A stretch of 64,000 nt of DNA from Paraphaeosphaeria minitans (GCA_015832175.1 WJXW01000016.1:682001-746000), one strand, 5' to 3'. Numbered from the stretch's first letter, positions 21,427 to 33,397 are shown. Translations and numbers: made by a program. Notes: generated by a model from the sequence alone, not told the origin.

Positions 21427-22522
21427 GTATGTATATGAATGCGCTTTGTTCGTTGTTGGAAATGCTAAACTCCTTCAGATGTGGAGAGTTGACGGATGAT
21501 GTGCGCAGTCGAGGAAGGCGTCTTTGCGAAAGGCCACTGTACCGACTAGTAGTACATTTCCCGGCAACAGCTGAGCTCAATCAACGGATCAAATCGATAC
21601 AGTTGTTGGATTACTTCGGCGATAATGTTTTGGAGGTTCAAAGGCGGTTGAAGGTGGATGAGAGGATTGCAAACAGATGGAACTTGTGTTTCGAGTGAAA
21701 GGGAAGGTCGGTCTTGCTGAACGACATGAAGCTGCACTGTTCTGTGTGCCTTCCATCAAAGTAGTAATGGCTCTCACAAGTTTTGCGCGTGGATTTTCAA
21801 GAAAGGGGATTCGGTGAGGTGGTGTTGATTAGCGTTGCTGGGATCATTGGTATCTGCATAGATGCTCATCCCTTCACATTAACATGGACGAAATCATCGC
21901 ATACCAGAAATGGACAGCAGTCTCGCATGGTGTGCTTGATGGCCTTGTCCTTTTCTCTCTTTCTCTGTGTTTTGTGTTTTTAACGCTAGTGCAGTACATC
22001 AACGGAGCGATTTAAATATCTCGTAGTAAGATTGAGTTATTCCCACCTAGTTAAATCATGCTGCCTAATTTAGATTATTCGACTTCAACCCATCGTAATG
22101 AAGTCTAAATCTAACTTTATTGTGATGGGCTGCACCTCAGATTGGAAGTTTCTTTGCCCTGCACATTTGGTCCCCGGACCCGATTATCCGGCCTCCGATA
22201 TAGGTATAAGTTTGGTAGCAGAAGCGTATTTTCTACTCCTTATGAATTCATAACTTATGAACTGATTAGTATCCTTATTCGCAACTTGGCTCCTCGAGCA
22301 TCTAGCCCTGGCATTACATTGGGGTTACTTTTTAAATATGATAACAGTGCTAGCCTTAGTTTCAATAATTCGTAGAATTATTATGTTAGCGTAAAATGTG
22401 GATCATAAAACGTTACCGCAAGAGAAATGTTACCACAGCGGCGCAGCCTTGATTCTGGATGCCTGACCCCTCCTCTTCTTGGATGCGACTGCGCTTGCCA
22501 TAACACTCCTCCACATCTCGAC
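21427..22522. other. Intergenic with an AT-rich segment and hairpin
   Basis: No supported gene. From about 22010 to 22420 the DNA is AT-rich. An inverted repeat GACTTCA...TGAAGTC lies at about 22080-22104, with imperfect flanking TAGATT/AAATCTA arms. It may be a remnant of a small repeat element. Confidence 0.45.
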
Positions 22523-24155
22523 ATGCTTTGGCCGATTAATCAAGATGATCACTCTTTGCTATATGGAGCGTTCTTTTTTGTCGTTTCATGCTATTACTGG
22601 TACCGCTACCTATACACAACGGAACAGAAAGCGGCCCCGTACGTGACGAGTCCCACGTGCGAGCGCGCCAAACGGCTCAACAAAGCACTAGCATCAGCGC
22701 TTTCTAGTAATATTATTCTCCCAGAGAAGGTAACATCGTTTCTCAATGCAGCGGACCTCTATTCGGACCAGGAAGAGTCGGAAAGAGTTCCGTCACATAT
22801 CGTGCAACCAAAGAGCGTTGAGAGTGCTAGCACCACCGTCAAGGTCCTCAAGCATGCGTACGACGAATTTGTACTGGAACATCGGAAAGACGACCTCGAA
22901 TCAGGAATTCGTGATGCAGGCCTGTTTGCTGTCCGAGGCGGCGGTCATTCGTCGGTATCTGGCGCTGCGAGCATCGATGGCAGTGTGGTCGTTGATCTAG
23001 ATAAGCAAGCTCAACGCGATGATGATAAGTCAAGATGAGCATTCATCGAGGCCGGATCAGTTCATCACGTAGGAGATATCTTGCGCCTCCTTGACGAAAA
23101 TAACCTTGCCGTTATGGGTGATCGCAAATCCCACGTCGGCGTCGGCGGCCTCCTCACACGTGGCATATCATTATTCTCCCCACAGTACGATTTTGCAGAA
23201 AACAATGTCATCAGCTACGATGTTGTCATTGTCGATGGCTCCGTTCTTGCAGCATCGAAAATAAGTCATCCCAGCCTCTGGTGCGCCCTCAAAGGTGGCC
23301 CGAGCAACCTCGGCATCGTCACGCGCTTTACGCTCCGAACAGTGCGTCTCTCGGCCCGCAAAATCTGGGGTGGCTGGCTCTATATCCCAGGGTTCCAGGC
23401 TTCCAGGCAACCAAGGTTCTCGCAGGGTTGCACTAGGTGCTGAGCGCGTCTCTCGACGAGCACGCTGCAGGGCCTCTGTTAAGCCTCACCTACATCCAGC
23501 AAATCGACATGCAACCTGTCTCCACGTTCCTTGTTCTACACCAAGCCCACCTCATCCTGACCCGCTAGCCTCTACCCTCTCAAGCCCGTCTGGCGCCTGT
23601 GGAGCGCCTTGCAAACAGCAAACCCTCACCAGCGTCACCGACGAAATGGAAACGCTCTCCCCGCTGGACCTACGGCACCACTACCATCACTAGATACGCT
23701 GCTACCCTTACTACAGCACATGTTACCTACAAAGATGACATGCAGGCAGTACGCGGTGTCAAAGGCGCTCTCTAGATGATGGTGTTCCAGCCGCTGCACC
23801 CGACATGGCTACGCAAAGGCAGTCCGAATCCCATGGGTCTCCAAGACTGCCCTGGCGTGCCGCTCGTTTTGGTGATTTATACTGTGAGCTAGCACCGAGC
23901 AGCGAATGACGAGCTTGTGCTTGAGAGGGAAGGAAAGGGATCGAGAGGATCGAAGCTTTTGCACAGAAGGACGGGGCGGGATACCCGTACAAGTTCCATG
24001 ACTGCGGTGGGGAGTGGTAGGATCCGTTTCCGGGGTATGGGAAGAAGGAAAATATGTTTTTGCAGAAGGAAAGCCGAAAGTACGATCCTGAGGATCTGTT
24101 CCAGAAGGGTTGCGTTGGAGAATTCAACCTACGTTTGGATAAAGGTGGAGATTGA
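22523..24155 (+). pseudogene. FAD-linked oxidoreductase (berberine-bridge type) pseudogene
   Basis: The ATG at 22523 opens a membrane-anchor segment (GAFFFVVSCYYWYRYLY), then a PCMH-type FAD-binding domain with GLFAVRGGGHSSVSGAA. The frame stops at TGA (23036-23038) yet continues in the same frame with AFIEAGSVHHVGDILRLLDE, then GVGGLLTRGISLFSPQYDF and SLWCALKGGPSNLGIVTRFT. Near 23400 it shifts; further in-frame TAG codons sit where Gln is expected (about 23434 and 23774). C-terminal remnants FQPLHPTWLRKG and DPEDLFQKGCVGEFNLRLDK end at 24155. Intact relatives oxidise small molecules, often in secondary metabolism. Multiple stops plus frame breaks make function very unlikely. Stops at former CAG codons fit C-to-T change, as in repeat-induced point mutation. 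Confidence 0.85.
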
Positions 24156-24333
24156 AATCTCAGTGTGGCGTAGAGAAGCCCTGGCTCGTGAAGGTTACAT
24201 GATCATTATTTTCAAGGACATCAGAGACCCGCGCTGAGTTGGCCCACCTGTTTTTACATACTCTCTTAAAGAGGCCCCCAAAACTCCAACCCCACAAGCG
24301 CAAGGCATTTTCCGTCGCAGCCAGACAAGCAAC

Positions 24334-25665
24334 TCAGTGTGCGTGTCCGCACGAGCTATCCTCGAACCTCTTGTGCCCCACTCTCTTCTTCCAGCTCCAG
24401 CTCTGCTCGGGATCCTTCGCCATCGCCAACATAAACTTGATATCATTATCGTTGAACCCTCGATCAAGATGCAACATTTCCAGAGCCAGCTGCGCGTACT
24501 TGATGGCGGTGTACCGATCTCCAAAGCTGCTGTAAACCTCAGCAGCATGCTTGTACGCCACGCCCATACTGGCCTCCAACCGCTCCTGCGCGTACAATGA
24601 GAGCATTGTCTCCGCCATTTCAGGAGTTGCCGTGGAAGATGATGTCCAGTCGTTGAGCGCCTCAGCAATATTCTCTATCGCTTGGATTCGCGCATCACTC
24701 TCAGCTGCAAAGATAGGATGCGCTGCACAGCTCGAGCACGAGCAGTCAAAGCCCCAGTTCGTCTTGAGATTCTTCATGCGAGCCTCCCTCTTCCTTTCGT
24801 TGTTGATGTACGTGATTGTGATTTCCTCGCCGGGATAGATGGTTTGCGTGGCGTGCACGTAGTGACTCAGCGTGTCTTCATCCCAGAAATAAGCTGCGTT
24901 GGGCCTGCAGTCGTGATTCATCATGGCGATCTCGGGCATCACAGCATATTGCTGTACTTTGTTGATTGTAATGTCGAATGCGTTGGTGTTGATGCGGTCC
25001 TCAACGGGGTCGCCCTTGAAATGATCAAGGAGCCCCCAGAACAGCTTTTGGGTGTCAGGTGGGAGCGTGTCCACACCACGGTGTCCGAGGCGCAAGCGTT
25101 CCGAATCTACGAGGTTATAAGAAAGTGGATTAGAAATGACTAGTGGGGTGGAGGCGAATATCTGATCGCCGCGATGTAGGGTCTTGTTGGCAACGATGCC
25201 GCGACCTTTGCCAGGGAAATCATGTTCCTCGAAAGGAGGATTCGAATGCTGGTTCATCCGAGATAGCGCTTCAGGTTGTGAGAATGCAGGCTTCTTGAGC
25301 ATTTCATACGCAAGCGGGGTGGTAGTTACGAGGAATATGCCTCGGCCACCGGCAAAGTCCTGGTCGGAGAAGACGCAGACGGGCTCGGTCTGCTTTTCAT
25401 TTGAGTAGCATTCTGGTAAAAATGTCCAGGGGAAGCCCTCGTGTTCTTGCGCGGATGCACGCGCTTCTTCAAGCGTGATAGTGGTGTTCTGTCGAATGTT
25501 GTCCATCGTCTGTGCGCCAAGAATCGCAGGCTGACATTCGCCATTATGTAGTATAGAATCAGATGGGCAGGCGTCTGCGAGGATGGGCTTTTGGGGAACT
25601 TGTTGGAGCGTATCTGCGAGGACTAAGGCACTGCCCAGTAAACCGACACCAGCTACGCCCTTCAT
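24334..25665 (-). CDS. SET-domain protein with an N-terminal signal peptide
   Basis: 443 residues without introns. Start at 25665 (MKGVAGVGLLGSALVLADT) gives a clear signal peptide; an upstream in-frame ATG at 25758 would hide it. A cysteine-containing stretch (ACPSDSILHNGECQP) follows. The SET core begins near residue 165 with GKGRGIVANKTLHRGDQIF and includes MMNHDCRPNAAYFW (NHxCxPN, cofactor and catalytic region), GEEITITYINNERKREAR and the post-SET cysteines FDCSCSSC. SET proteins methylate lysines. A signal peptide is odd for a histone methyltransferase; secretory-pathway SET proteins of this layout occur in filamentous fungi and their substrates are unknown. Its 3' end faces the FAD pseudogene. 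Confidence 0.85.
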   Translation of the reverse strand: MKGVAGVGLLGSALVLADTLQQVPQKPILADACPSDSILHNGECQPAILGAQTMDNIRQNTTITLEEARASAQEHEGFPWTFLPECYSNEKQTEPVCVFSDQDFAGGRGIFLVTTTPLAYEMLKKPAFSQPEALSRMNQHSNPPFEEHDFPGKGRGIVANKTLHRGDQIFASTPLVISNPLSYNLVDSERLRLGHRGVDTLPPDTQKLFWGLLDHFKGDPVEDRINTNAFDITINKVQQYAVMPEIAMMNHDCRPNAAYFWDEDTLSHYVHATQTIYPGEEITITYINNERKREARMKNLKTNWGFDCSCSSCAAHPIFAAESDARIQAIENIAEALNDWTSSSTATPEMAETMLSLYAQERLEASMGVAYKHAAEVYSSFGDRYTAIKYAQLALEMLHLDRGFNDNDIKFMLAMAKDPEQSWSWKKRVGHKRFEDSSCGHAH

Positions 25666-26471
25666 TTTGTATTGAAATGAGAGGAATAAGGACAGAGTAG
25701 TCAGTGTTCGATGCGACGACAAACAGACGTTTGGCCCAGGCATCACGGTGGGCATCACCGATTTTAATGAGCATCTTCAAAATTCACGACAATCGCTGCG
25801 AGGGATGGCGGAATGAAGTTGGTGAAACATGAGGTGACTGGAGATTGCTGCGAGGCGAGGGATGAAACGCGTCCAGAAACAAACAAAGTCTGCACATACG
25901 GGCACGCGGGCGAGATGCGGGACCAAAACTTTAACCTGTGATTCTGATTTCCTTAGGGCTCATGTACCTACCTACACAAGGAAGGCCGAAATGTTCTGAT
26001 TAGCACTGTGGTCGGAGTAATTCGGTTTCATTGCGAGGTCAACTGGTGGAGGCAGTAGAACCTGAGGCTAGATTCGCTTCAAAGTATGAGCGGTTTTTTA
26101 GGCAAGAGATGCATAGTGGTGGTGCAGATCCGGGGGTCGTTGAAGTGGAGGAGTGAAGAGGTCCACGCGCGGAGCTCGAGGAGAGAGACGCTTCGCCCAA
26201 ACGGGCAGCGCCTCTGTTCAAATCTGCCACACATCAAACACCAGGCCTCCAACCCGCACATGTTCTGGTTTGGAGTTTCACGTCGCGAAAAGAATACTCA
26301 TGGTGCATCACGCTGAGTACTCGGTACAATTTGGAAATTCAACACTAATTCCTTAACACGTCTGTCTCCATGCGCCTCCTTGGTTCGTACCACAGAGCAT
26401 GGGAAAACATCACGCATACTGCGCCCTTTGTGAAATGAAGGCTAAGCCGCAGCCCAGTAGGACCATTACCA
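25666..26471. other. Intergenic
   Basis: Lies between the 5' end of the SET gene and the 3' end of the multicopper oxidase. No supported gene. The minus-strand frame at 26410-26471 is discussed with the oxidase. Confidence 0.5.
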
Positions 26472-28416
26472 TCACTGTGTAATCAACGCACCATAACTGG
26501 CAGGATCCACATTGTTGAATATCGTGTTGCATTGCTCGTTCGATTCCTCTTCGGAAAGCTGGTCCAGCCGGCAATTGCATGCACCGACCGAGCATCGGTG
26601 ATCAGCACCGCAAGCCTCGATGTTCTGAATTGGAATTCGTTGCTGGAGCTGCAGCACATCGGGTGCTTCAACAATGGTTGCGGCCATGCCGCCAACCAGA
26701 TGGAGGTCGATATGGCAGTGTAGGAACCAGACGCCAGGATTGTCAGCTCTAAAGCGAATCAGGAACCATCCGAAAGGTGGAACAACAACATTATTGCGTC
26801 TCGCGGGCGTCTTGTACAGCGAATCTTCGTTGCCGTCCCAGCTGCCGGAGCCTCGCCCTGCTATCTGGAAGTTGTGTCCCTATACTTGTCAGCATTTTAG
26901 CCTTGCTTCATGAACAATATTACTAACGTGTAAATGCATAGGATGCGGCCAGAATTGAGGATTCTCCATGTATATCTCGACAATCTCGTTGTGTCGCACA
27001 ACATGCGGACTTGTGCCCGGTCCGTAAGTCGTCCAATCAAGCGCCATTTGGCCGGTCGTGAAAGCGGATTGGAGGGAAGGAACTCTGGGCCTGGTGTAGG
27101 GCTGGATACCAATGCTTATACGCGACCCAATGCCTTCGTAATAGACTTGATTGGTGCGGAAGTCTATCCGCCTGGTGACATTCTTGAAGAGTGGTTCATT
27201 GTCTAAGGGCACCAGTGTGGCATCGTCTAGAATCCCTTTCGCTGTCCAATTGATGTCCAGAATGGTGGGAACGTGCGAACCGCCCTTGGAGTCATAAGAG
27301 CCAATGTCTGCTGGTATGCCGGGACTGCCTTCGAGCGCAATGTCTCCGATTAATGCCCTCGTTTGGTCGGACGGAATGGCCCCTGTCAGCATATCTGTGG
27401 TCATCTTGAGAATGTAGTTGGCAACCTGCTCAAATTCGTTCCCCACGACAATGAAATCGTAACTCTGCCCTGCACAGATGGTCATCGTGTCTGTGACCGC
27501 AGGATGCACTGGTTCGCCGTCAATCGCCACAACAGTGAGGGTATGATCGGCGATGTGAAATTGGCCACAGACAAGACCCGCAAAGCTGACAATTCGTACT
27601 AAGTATCGTCTGTTGCGCTATAATAAATCCCAGAAGATTAGCGTAAACTCGCATTATGCTATCTGTGCTGGGATACGTACCTTCAGTCTAAATCTAGGCG
27701 GTGCACGGCTATCGTTCAACAAGAAAGAGTTCGGAGTAGGAAGTGAAGCATCGGTGTTGTTGGGGCTCAGGTAATCGTGGACCATAAAGGGTGATTGTTG
27801 GTGCCACCTGTTGTCGTGAGCAAAGGACTGCAACCCTCACACTGACCTACCAATCCGATACACTCAGATAGATCTGTCTATCGACTTTCAAGCTTGCCTC
27901 CCATACGGGATCATGAATGATCATCTTCCCTCTCAGGCCGTCTGTATATTGCGCTTTTTCGTGGCTATGCCACCAATGCGTTCCAGCTGGATTGGCTACG
28001 AAGCGATATTGGAAGTATCCATCAGGCGCTATACCACATTGAGCGACTCCCACAGGACCGTCTGCTGCAGCTGTTCCGTTCTGGTACATGCCGTGGAAAT
28101 GAATCGAGGTCGTTTCGTTACGTAACTCATTGTACGTGTTTACAACGATGGTATCGCCAAAGTTCGCTTCGATAGTCGGAGGACTGGCGAGGGTTCAGCG
28201 ATCGCTTCTGGGACTAGGGGCTCACTTACGGCCATATCTCATTGACGCTGATGACAGGCCTGACGAAGCCGTCTGGAGCTGCCTTGAAGATGTCAGTGAA
28301 AGTCGAACAATCGTGGACATCCAGCTCACCAATCTCCATCGGATATGCCAGTCATAGGTGACGGTCTTCGCCCACGAGCTGCCCACCGAAGAACTCAGTA
28401 ATAGGAAATATAACAT
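26472..28416 (-). CDS. Secreted multicopper oxidase (laccase/ferroxidase family)
   Basis: Model: complement(join(26472..26879, 26928..27617, 27681..27807, 27851..28183, 28230..28282, 28330..28416)), 565 residues; all five introns (43-63 bases) keep frame. Signal peptide FLLLSSSVGSSWA precedes KTVTYDWHIRW. All four copper-ligand motifs are intact: SIHFHGMYQNG, GTHWWHSHEK, FWPHPMHLHGHNF (split by intron 5) and FLHCHIDLHLVGG. The start KTVTYDW and QYTDGLRGKMIIHDP resemble Fet3-type ferroxidases more than typical laccases. Fet3 proteins end in a membrane helix, but this frame stops at 26472 after SYGALITQ; a hydrophobic stretch (VMVMVLLGCGLAF) lies just downstream in another frame. It probably oxidises Fe(II) or phenolics outside the cell. 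Confidence 0.88.
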
Positions 28417-29366
28417 GTTATTCACAGAGAGCAATTAACGGCGCTAAAGAAAGAGCAGTTCGAGGAAGAGGAGGAAGCATGGCTTCTCAGTCTCCCCACC
28501 CCTAGATACATCTGGCGCATTCGACCGTCACTGCTTCGTAAAACGGCACGCCTTCCTCGAGAGAAGGAAGGTTGCATATCTTAGAAACTCAACATGTCCA
28601 CATATCACTTATTCTAAAACCATGATACTGTTCTTGCTCGAGCTTCGAGGAGTATGTCATGCCTTGGGCGTGATAGGCACAGGATGAGTTGAAGGGTGCA
28701 GTCATCCGAGTCTCCAACAGGCTGAAGAGACGTATCTAGCGTAACAAGGGGTTTTTGGGGCGGTGTTGAGAGATCTGTGATGGCGATGATGTGAAAGTAC
28801 AACATGATGATTGTTGTTCCAGGGTGGTCGGATGCGACAGTGGAGTCAGCTAAAACGCTTTGGTGCTTAGCGACGAGAATGACCACCACCCACAAACATC
28901 GCTGCAACCCCAGCGCAGGCTTCATGCATATAATCCTGTCGACGTGCATTTTTCTCTCCAGGTGTTCCAATGTATTGTTGTTTCTGGTAGATTACGTTGC
29001 GTTAGACCGATTTACTTCCATGGAACAGCATGTCAATCGTGGCGGGGTTAACAGCGCAAGCGTGTCCCAACGCTTCTCGCAAGAACTCCATCACATCGGG
29101 ACGACGGTGGGGACATTAACAGCTAAATTGCCTCAAACATCTCGTTCGATCAGCCTGGGTCATCTACGATGCTTTAATCGATGAAGAAGGGCATGTAAAT
29201 GGCATGGACAAGATGACAGAACGACAAAATGACAGTGCAGAGCAACGCGTGTGCGATTGCCCTGATACAGGAAGCTGCGAGAACTGGGTCCTTTCAGCCA
29301 CTTGTCTTCACCCGATACCCTGATTAGGATAGGTATATTTTCTGGCGCTGAGCGATTTCCCTTGCA
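28417..29366. other. Intergenic
   Basis: Promoter side of the multicopper oxidase and upstream of the RTA1-like pseudogene. Short open frames on both strands at 28614-29184 lack splice, motif or compositional support. Confidence 0.45.
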
Positions 29367-30170
29367 TTGGATTCCGTCTCGCTCTTGATGCCTGGCAACG
29401 AGCCTAATTCAACCAATGCGGCTGTTCTCAATACTACTTGCGGAGTTATACTGGCAGGTAATGTCTACCACAACAACGACATAAAATTATGGAGATTATG
29501 CAGGCTAGTCAAGGACCCCCACCTTTCAGGGCTCGATCGCACCTCCACGAAAATACATTTCTTCACGTCCAGCGCTTCAAGCAACTTGTCAGCTCTTGAG
29601 AAAATCTCTATCAGCTTCCGAAGTCGATTACCCGATCAGGAAGAGCCTATCGTTCTCTCAGAACGTCCTGAGCACGTAGATATCTGTATAGTAGTTGGTC
29701 CCGGCTGTCCTATTGAAGCAACACCATACGGCTATTACCCAAGTCTCCCTTGGAATGCCTTCTTCGCCGGCCTCTTCGGCCTTTACTGCCTCAGCCACTT
29801 AGTCGTAGGGATCCTCTAACGCACATGGACATACATGGTTGGCCTTCCCCCTCCACCGGGACCGCAACCTACCATACTAACTTTCCTCAGGTTGCACTGT
29901 GTCTCGGCTGCCTCGCTGAAGCCGCCGGCTACTATGGCCGCGTCGTGATGCACAACAACCCCTACGACATCGGTTTCCAGATCCAGATCTCCCTCATCAT
30001 CTCGTCCGCATTCGTCTCCGCAAGCATCTTACCCACGCTCAAGCACTTCAAACTCACCTTCGGCGAGTCCTTGTCACGCCTAAGGCCTGAAGTACATCTT
30101 AATCGCAGGCGATCTCCTATCGCTGGTGCCCCAGGGCGCCGGCGGCGGTCCACTCCAGGGAGATGCTAAC
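29367..30170 (+). pseudogene. RTA1-like lipid-translocating exporter, truncated pseudogene
   Basis: The recognisable part starts at about 29705: CPIEATPYGYYPSLPWNAFF with a first helix (AGLFGLYCLSHLVVGI). An in-frame TAA at 29817-29819 interrupts it just before RTWTYM, a family hallmark. A candidate intron ends at CTCAG (about 29891), followed by ALCLGCLAEAAGYYGRVV and GFQIQISLIISSAFVSASI, helices 2-3 of the RTA1 fold. Near 30085 the frame shifts; the other frame reads YILIAGDLLSLVPQGAGGG and DANTGRH, the usual continuation, and then ends. Intact RTA1 proteins have seven helices and act in lipid translocation or drug resistance. Stop, frameshift and loss of the last helices mark decay. Confidence 0.78.
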
Positions 30171-30821
30171 ACAGGGAGACACGGCGTACGCACCTTACTC
30201 TCACCGTAGTATTTAGAAGACAGCTTGGTATGGTTTTGACTTGGGTATGATAGAACTATGAAGGGATAAAAACACTTCCACGCGATGTGGTATATTGTAT
30301 ATGGCGTTATGCAAGATGGGAAAACGCTAATAAGATGTCGATCACATGATGCAACGTCGATCACGATGTGCTTAATGTTATGAAATGGTACCAAAATTTT
30401 GTAAGAATGCAAGATTATCATGAAGAGAACTTTTCTATTTAACTAAGAATCTTCAGCTGATTATAAACTCTAATAAAGGGAAGGGTATCATAGGGTGCCA
30501 AGAAAGAAAGCGCCATCTTGATGCTCAAAGAGCTGATGGAATACCAAGCTGTGGTGCCTGGTATCATCGAAAAGGTAAGAAAATAGACTAGTAGATGTAA
30601 TCAAGAGGAATTAAGAAGGTAAAGTTGAACAGTTTGCACTGACGCATGCTACTATCGGCCAAGGCCGATTGAACTGGTCTGGAGAAAGAGCTCAACCCGC
30701 TGCTAGAAGCAGACAGGGAGAAAACCTAGATCGAGTTTTCTTTCCAATATGCAGGCACTACCTAAGCAGGTGCCTGCATGTTCGCGCGCGAGAACCACAA
30801 GGACGGCTCACCGCTCTAAGC
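30171..30821. other. Intergenic with hairpin downstream of exonuclease gene
   Basis: No supported gene. An inverted repeat GCAGGCAC...GTGCCTGC at about 30751-30779 lies about 45 bases beyond the minus-strand stop at 30822 and would form a stem-loop in its 3' flank. AT-rich from 30200 to 30480. Confidence 0.5.
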
Positions 30822-32432
30822 TTAGCCCTCGTTGTTTCTGTCAAGGCGGACCGGATCTTCGAACGGGTTGCTATGCTCTCGACGGCGGTTGTTGTTGTTG
30901 CGTTTCCGCTGTGGCTGACCAACGGCGGAACGAGGGGCCTGACCAGGCACGTTGCCAGCGCGAGGGCGACGAGGCCGGACCTTCTTCGAGAGCGTAAAAG
31001 CGGCACCAGCTGATGTTGGAGGACAACCACTCTGCAGCGTCTGGCCAGCGGCTTTTAGGCACGGAAGTGCAGGGGGCGGAACGAATCCTGGATGCTGACG
31101 GCGACCAGGTTGGACGGGAGGCAAGATGCCACGCAGTCGCTGGCCAGCGGGTTTCAGGAGTTGAGTACGGGCAACGTCGGGGTGCTTCCGGGCGTTGAAT
31201 GAAGGGCCATCAGCAGGTGGGAGTTGCGGGAAGTCGTTGGCCACGAGGGCGGTGGCATCTTGAACTCCTTGGTTGCGACCCTCACCTGCGACTCCTGGGC
31301 CACCGCGTTTGCGGTGGCGCCTACCAGGCCTGCTGGAGTTAGAGCTCTCAAATGCCTTCATTACACACACTGCTGTGCGGTGTCCTCTATGGGCCTTGGG
31401 GTGGTGCTCGAAGCACCAGTCGCAGTAGACCCGCTTGAGGCATCTGCCTCCATTTGGCCCTCCATTGTGCTCGCAATGGCCGTGATGGCCACAGCGGAAG
31501 CAGTACTTCTCTTCGCCGTGGGACCAAACGTGATACTTTGACATGCGCTCAAGGTTGTCGATCACGGACTGCAGTGTACGAGGATGACCAGTGCCCTTGA
31601 ATGCGGCATCGATGATCAACTGAATGGCCGAGATTGTAGTATAGGCGGCATCGTTGCTGGCCGTGTGAGGATCACGAAATGCGAAACCCATGTTCCCGAC
31701 CAGGCGCTGGAGACCGATGTCGTTGCTCGGGTGATTCCAGTGACCAACCTGCCGGGCGATGGCCTGGGTGTCGACCTCCCTAACGACATTTCGAGCGGTG
31801 AACCCCAGCAGCTTTTCGACCTTGCCCACATCGTTCTGCAAGGCATGTCCAAGCAGCACGACTGGGCAAACGCGACCATCTTCGGCATCCGCGTCAAGGG
31901 GCCATTCGAACGCCGATGTGAGGAAATTTACCATCTCATCATCGGTTAGGAAGCGCTGCAGGCCGAAACGATTAGTGTCTGGGTGCCCTTTTCGCTGTTA
32001 GTAGGCATCGTCTATCTACGTGAGAGCAAACATACCAGCTGAGAAATTCTTGTTGCGCAGATGCGCGTGTTTTTGTACCCGAGCGAAGTAGAAGTACACT
32101 TTGTTGAGTATATTCTCTCCCCACGGTCCAGGTGAAGCATTTGCGGTCATGTCGCGTGACTCAAAGGTGTTCACTCCGACTTCTTTCAATGCGTTACTAT
32201 CCGCGTCCTGCAATTTGAGAGTACCAGGTCAGCCCAGGATTTCTCGATGCACTGGAATACTTACCCATCCTTCTGTATCGAGACACACGACGACGGCGCA
32301 GGCAGCGAGCGGAGGTGCGTTTGGGTACTGGTCGCGGTTGAGATTACAACAGAACATCAGGACCTCCGCGTCGCTCAAGTTTGCGAAGAAAGCTTTAACT
32401 TCATTGATCCCTTGCTGATTGGGGAACGACAT
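30822..32432 (-). CDS. DEDDh exonuclease-like protein with two zinc knuckles (Gfd2/YDR514C-like), copy 1
   Basis: Model: complement(join(30822..31987, 32036..32207, 32265..32432)), 501 residues. The RNase-H-like core shows CLDTEGW (DxE, split by intron 1), LLGHALQND (GHxxxxD) and HTASNDAA (H-x4-D), a full DEDDh set for two-metal 3'-5' exonuclease activity. Two cysteine modules follow: C-x2-C-x4-H-x11-C (starting YCFRCGHHGH) and C-x2-C-x10-H-x4-C (starting YCDWCFEHH). A C-terminal tail of about 175 residues, rich in Pro/Arg/Asn, is absent from the second copy at 37880-39150. The family, as I know it, is annotated as Gfd2/YDR514C-like and is related to the Neurospora RNAi exonuclease QIP. RNA processing is therefore inferred; substrate unknown. 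Confidence 0.82.
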
Positions 32433-33397
32433 CTATTCTTGTTAGAGGTGTGTGGACTAGATGGCGGACCGCAACGTGTTGATACTCACGTTGATTTCGT
32501 ACTTGATGTTTTAGACTTGTGTAAGAGTATATACGTGTACAGGATGGTTACGATACCTGCGGTAGCGGGTGTATACGTGGGTCGGGACTGGAAACGAGGT
32601 TCTCAGATTCGACAGTAGGATTAGGGGTTTGCGGCCGCAGTGGGAGATGTATACGACGGAGTGTAATTTACTACAGCCGGGTGGTTTGAGTGTGATGAGG
32701 TGTGAAGATCCTTTAGTTCAGCGACTCCGGGCGTGTCTTTAAAGAAACGTGGGCGGTTTGTGCGTTGAACGTACGGGCCTTGACACGTGACCATGAGTTG
32801 AACGAGACAGGAACGCGTGCGGTTTACCCGTGCACGAGACCAGCGCGCAAAATCTCGAAGGCGCTGGAACCAGATCGATCACTCGAGGAAGTTGACAGGT
32901 GAATGCGAATGAGGCCTGGTGCGTGCAGCGTGGCTGCGGGCGCATATTTGATGTGGCACTTGCGGGTCGTTTCTTCTGTCAACGTAGCTTCTGCTTCCTC
33001 GTTGGCCTGCTATGATATATTCAATTCCATCTTGATTGAAGCCAACGGTTCATTCAAGCTCGAAGTCCGTTTCACAGACCCTTTCTTTTTTTTTCCTGGT
33101 CAGTGACCACAAGACTGCCATGAGTTGAACCCGCATGACTGGACCGTAAATAACTTTTACTCAACGATGGAAGCATTCAAACTTGTGGAACACAGCAATC
33201 CCAGTAGAAGCCACTCTTGCCGTTTCTGATATAGTTGGGGAAGCATAATCGGATTAATAGAACAGCACGAAGCACGTGGGTTGTGAATATTGGTGTTGCG
33301 ACCCCAGCGTACAAACTCTCGAACCGCCCATCTCTTGTTGTATCGGAATTTTAGTAGAAAGAGCGGTAGGTTTTGGCCATTGGACGGGGTGGACTGA

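Noticed and set aside
28614..28970. Minus-strand frame with an internal hydrophobic stretch that resembles a signal peptide
   Set aside because: No cleavage-site context, no domain and no splice support.
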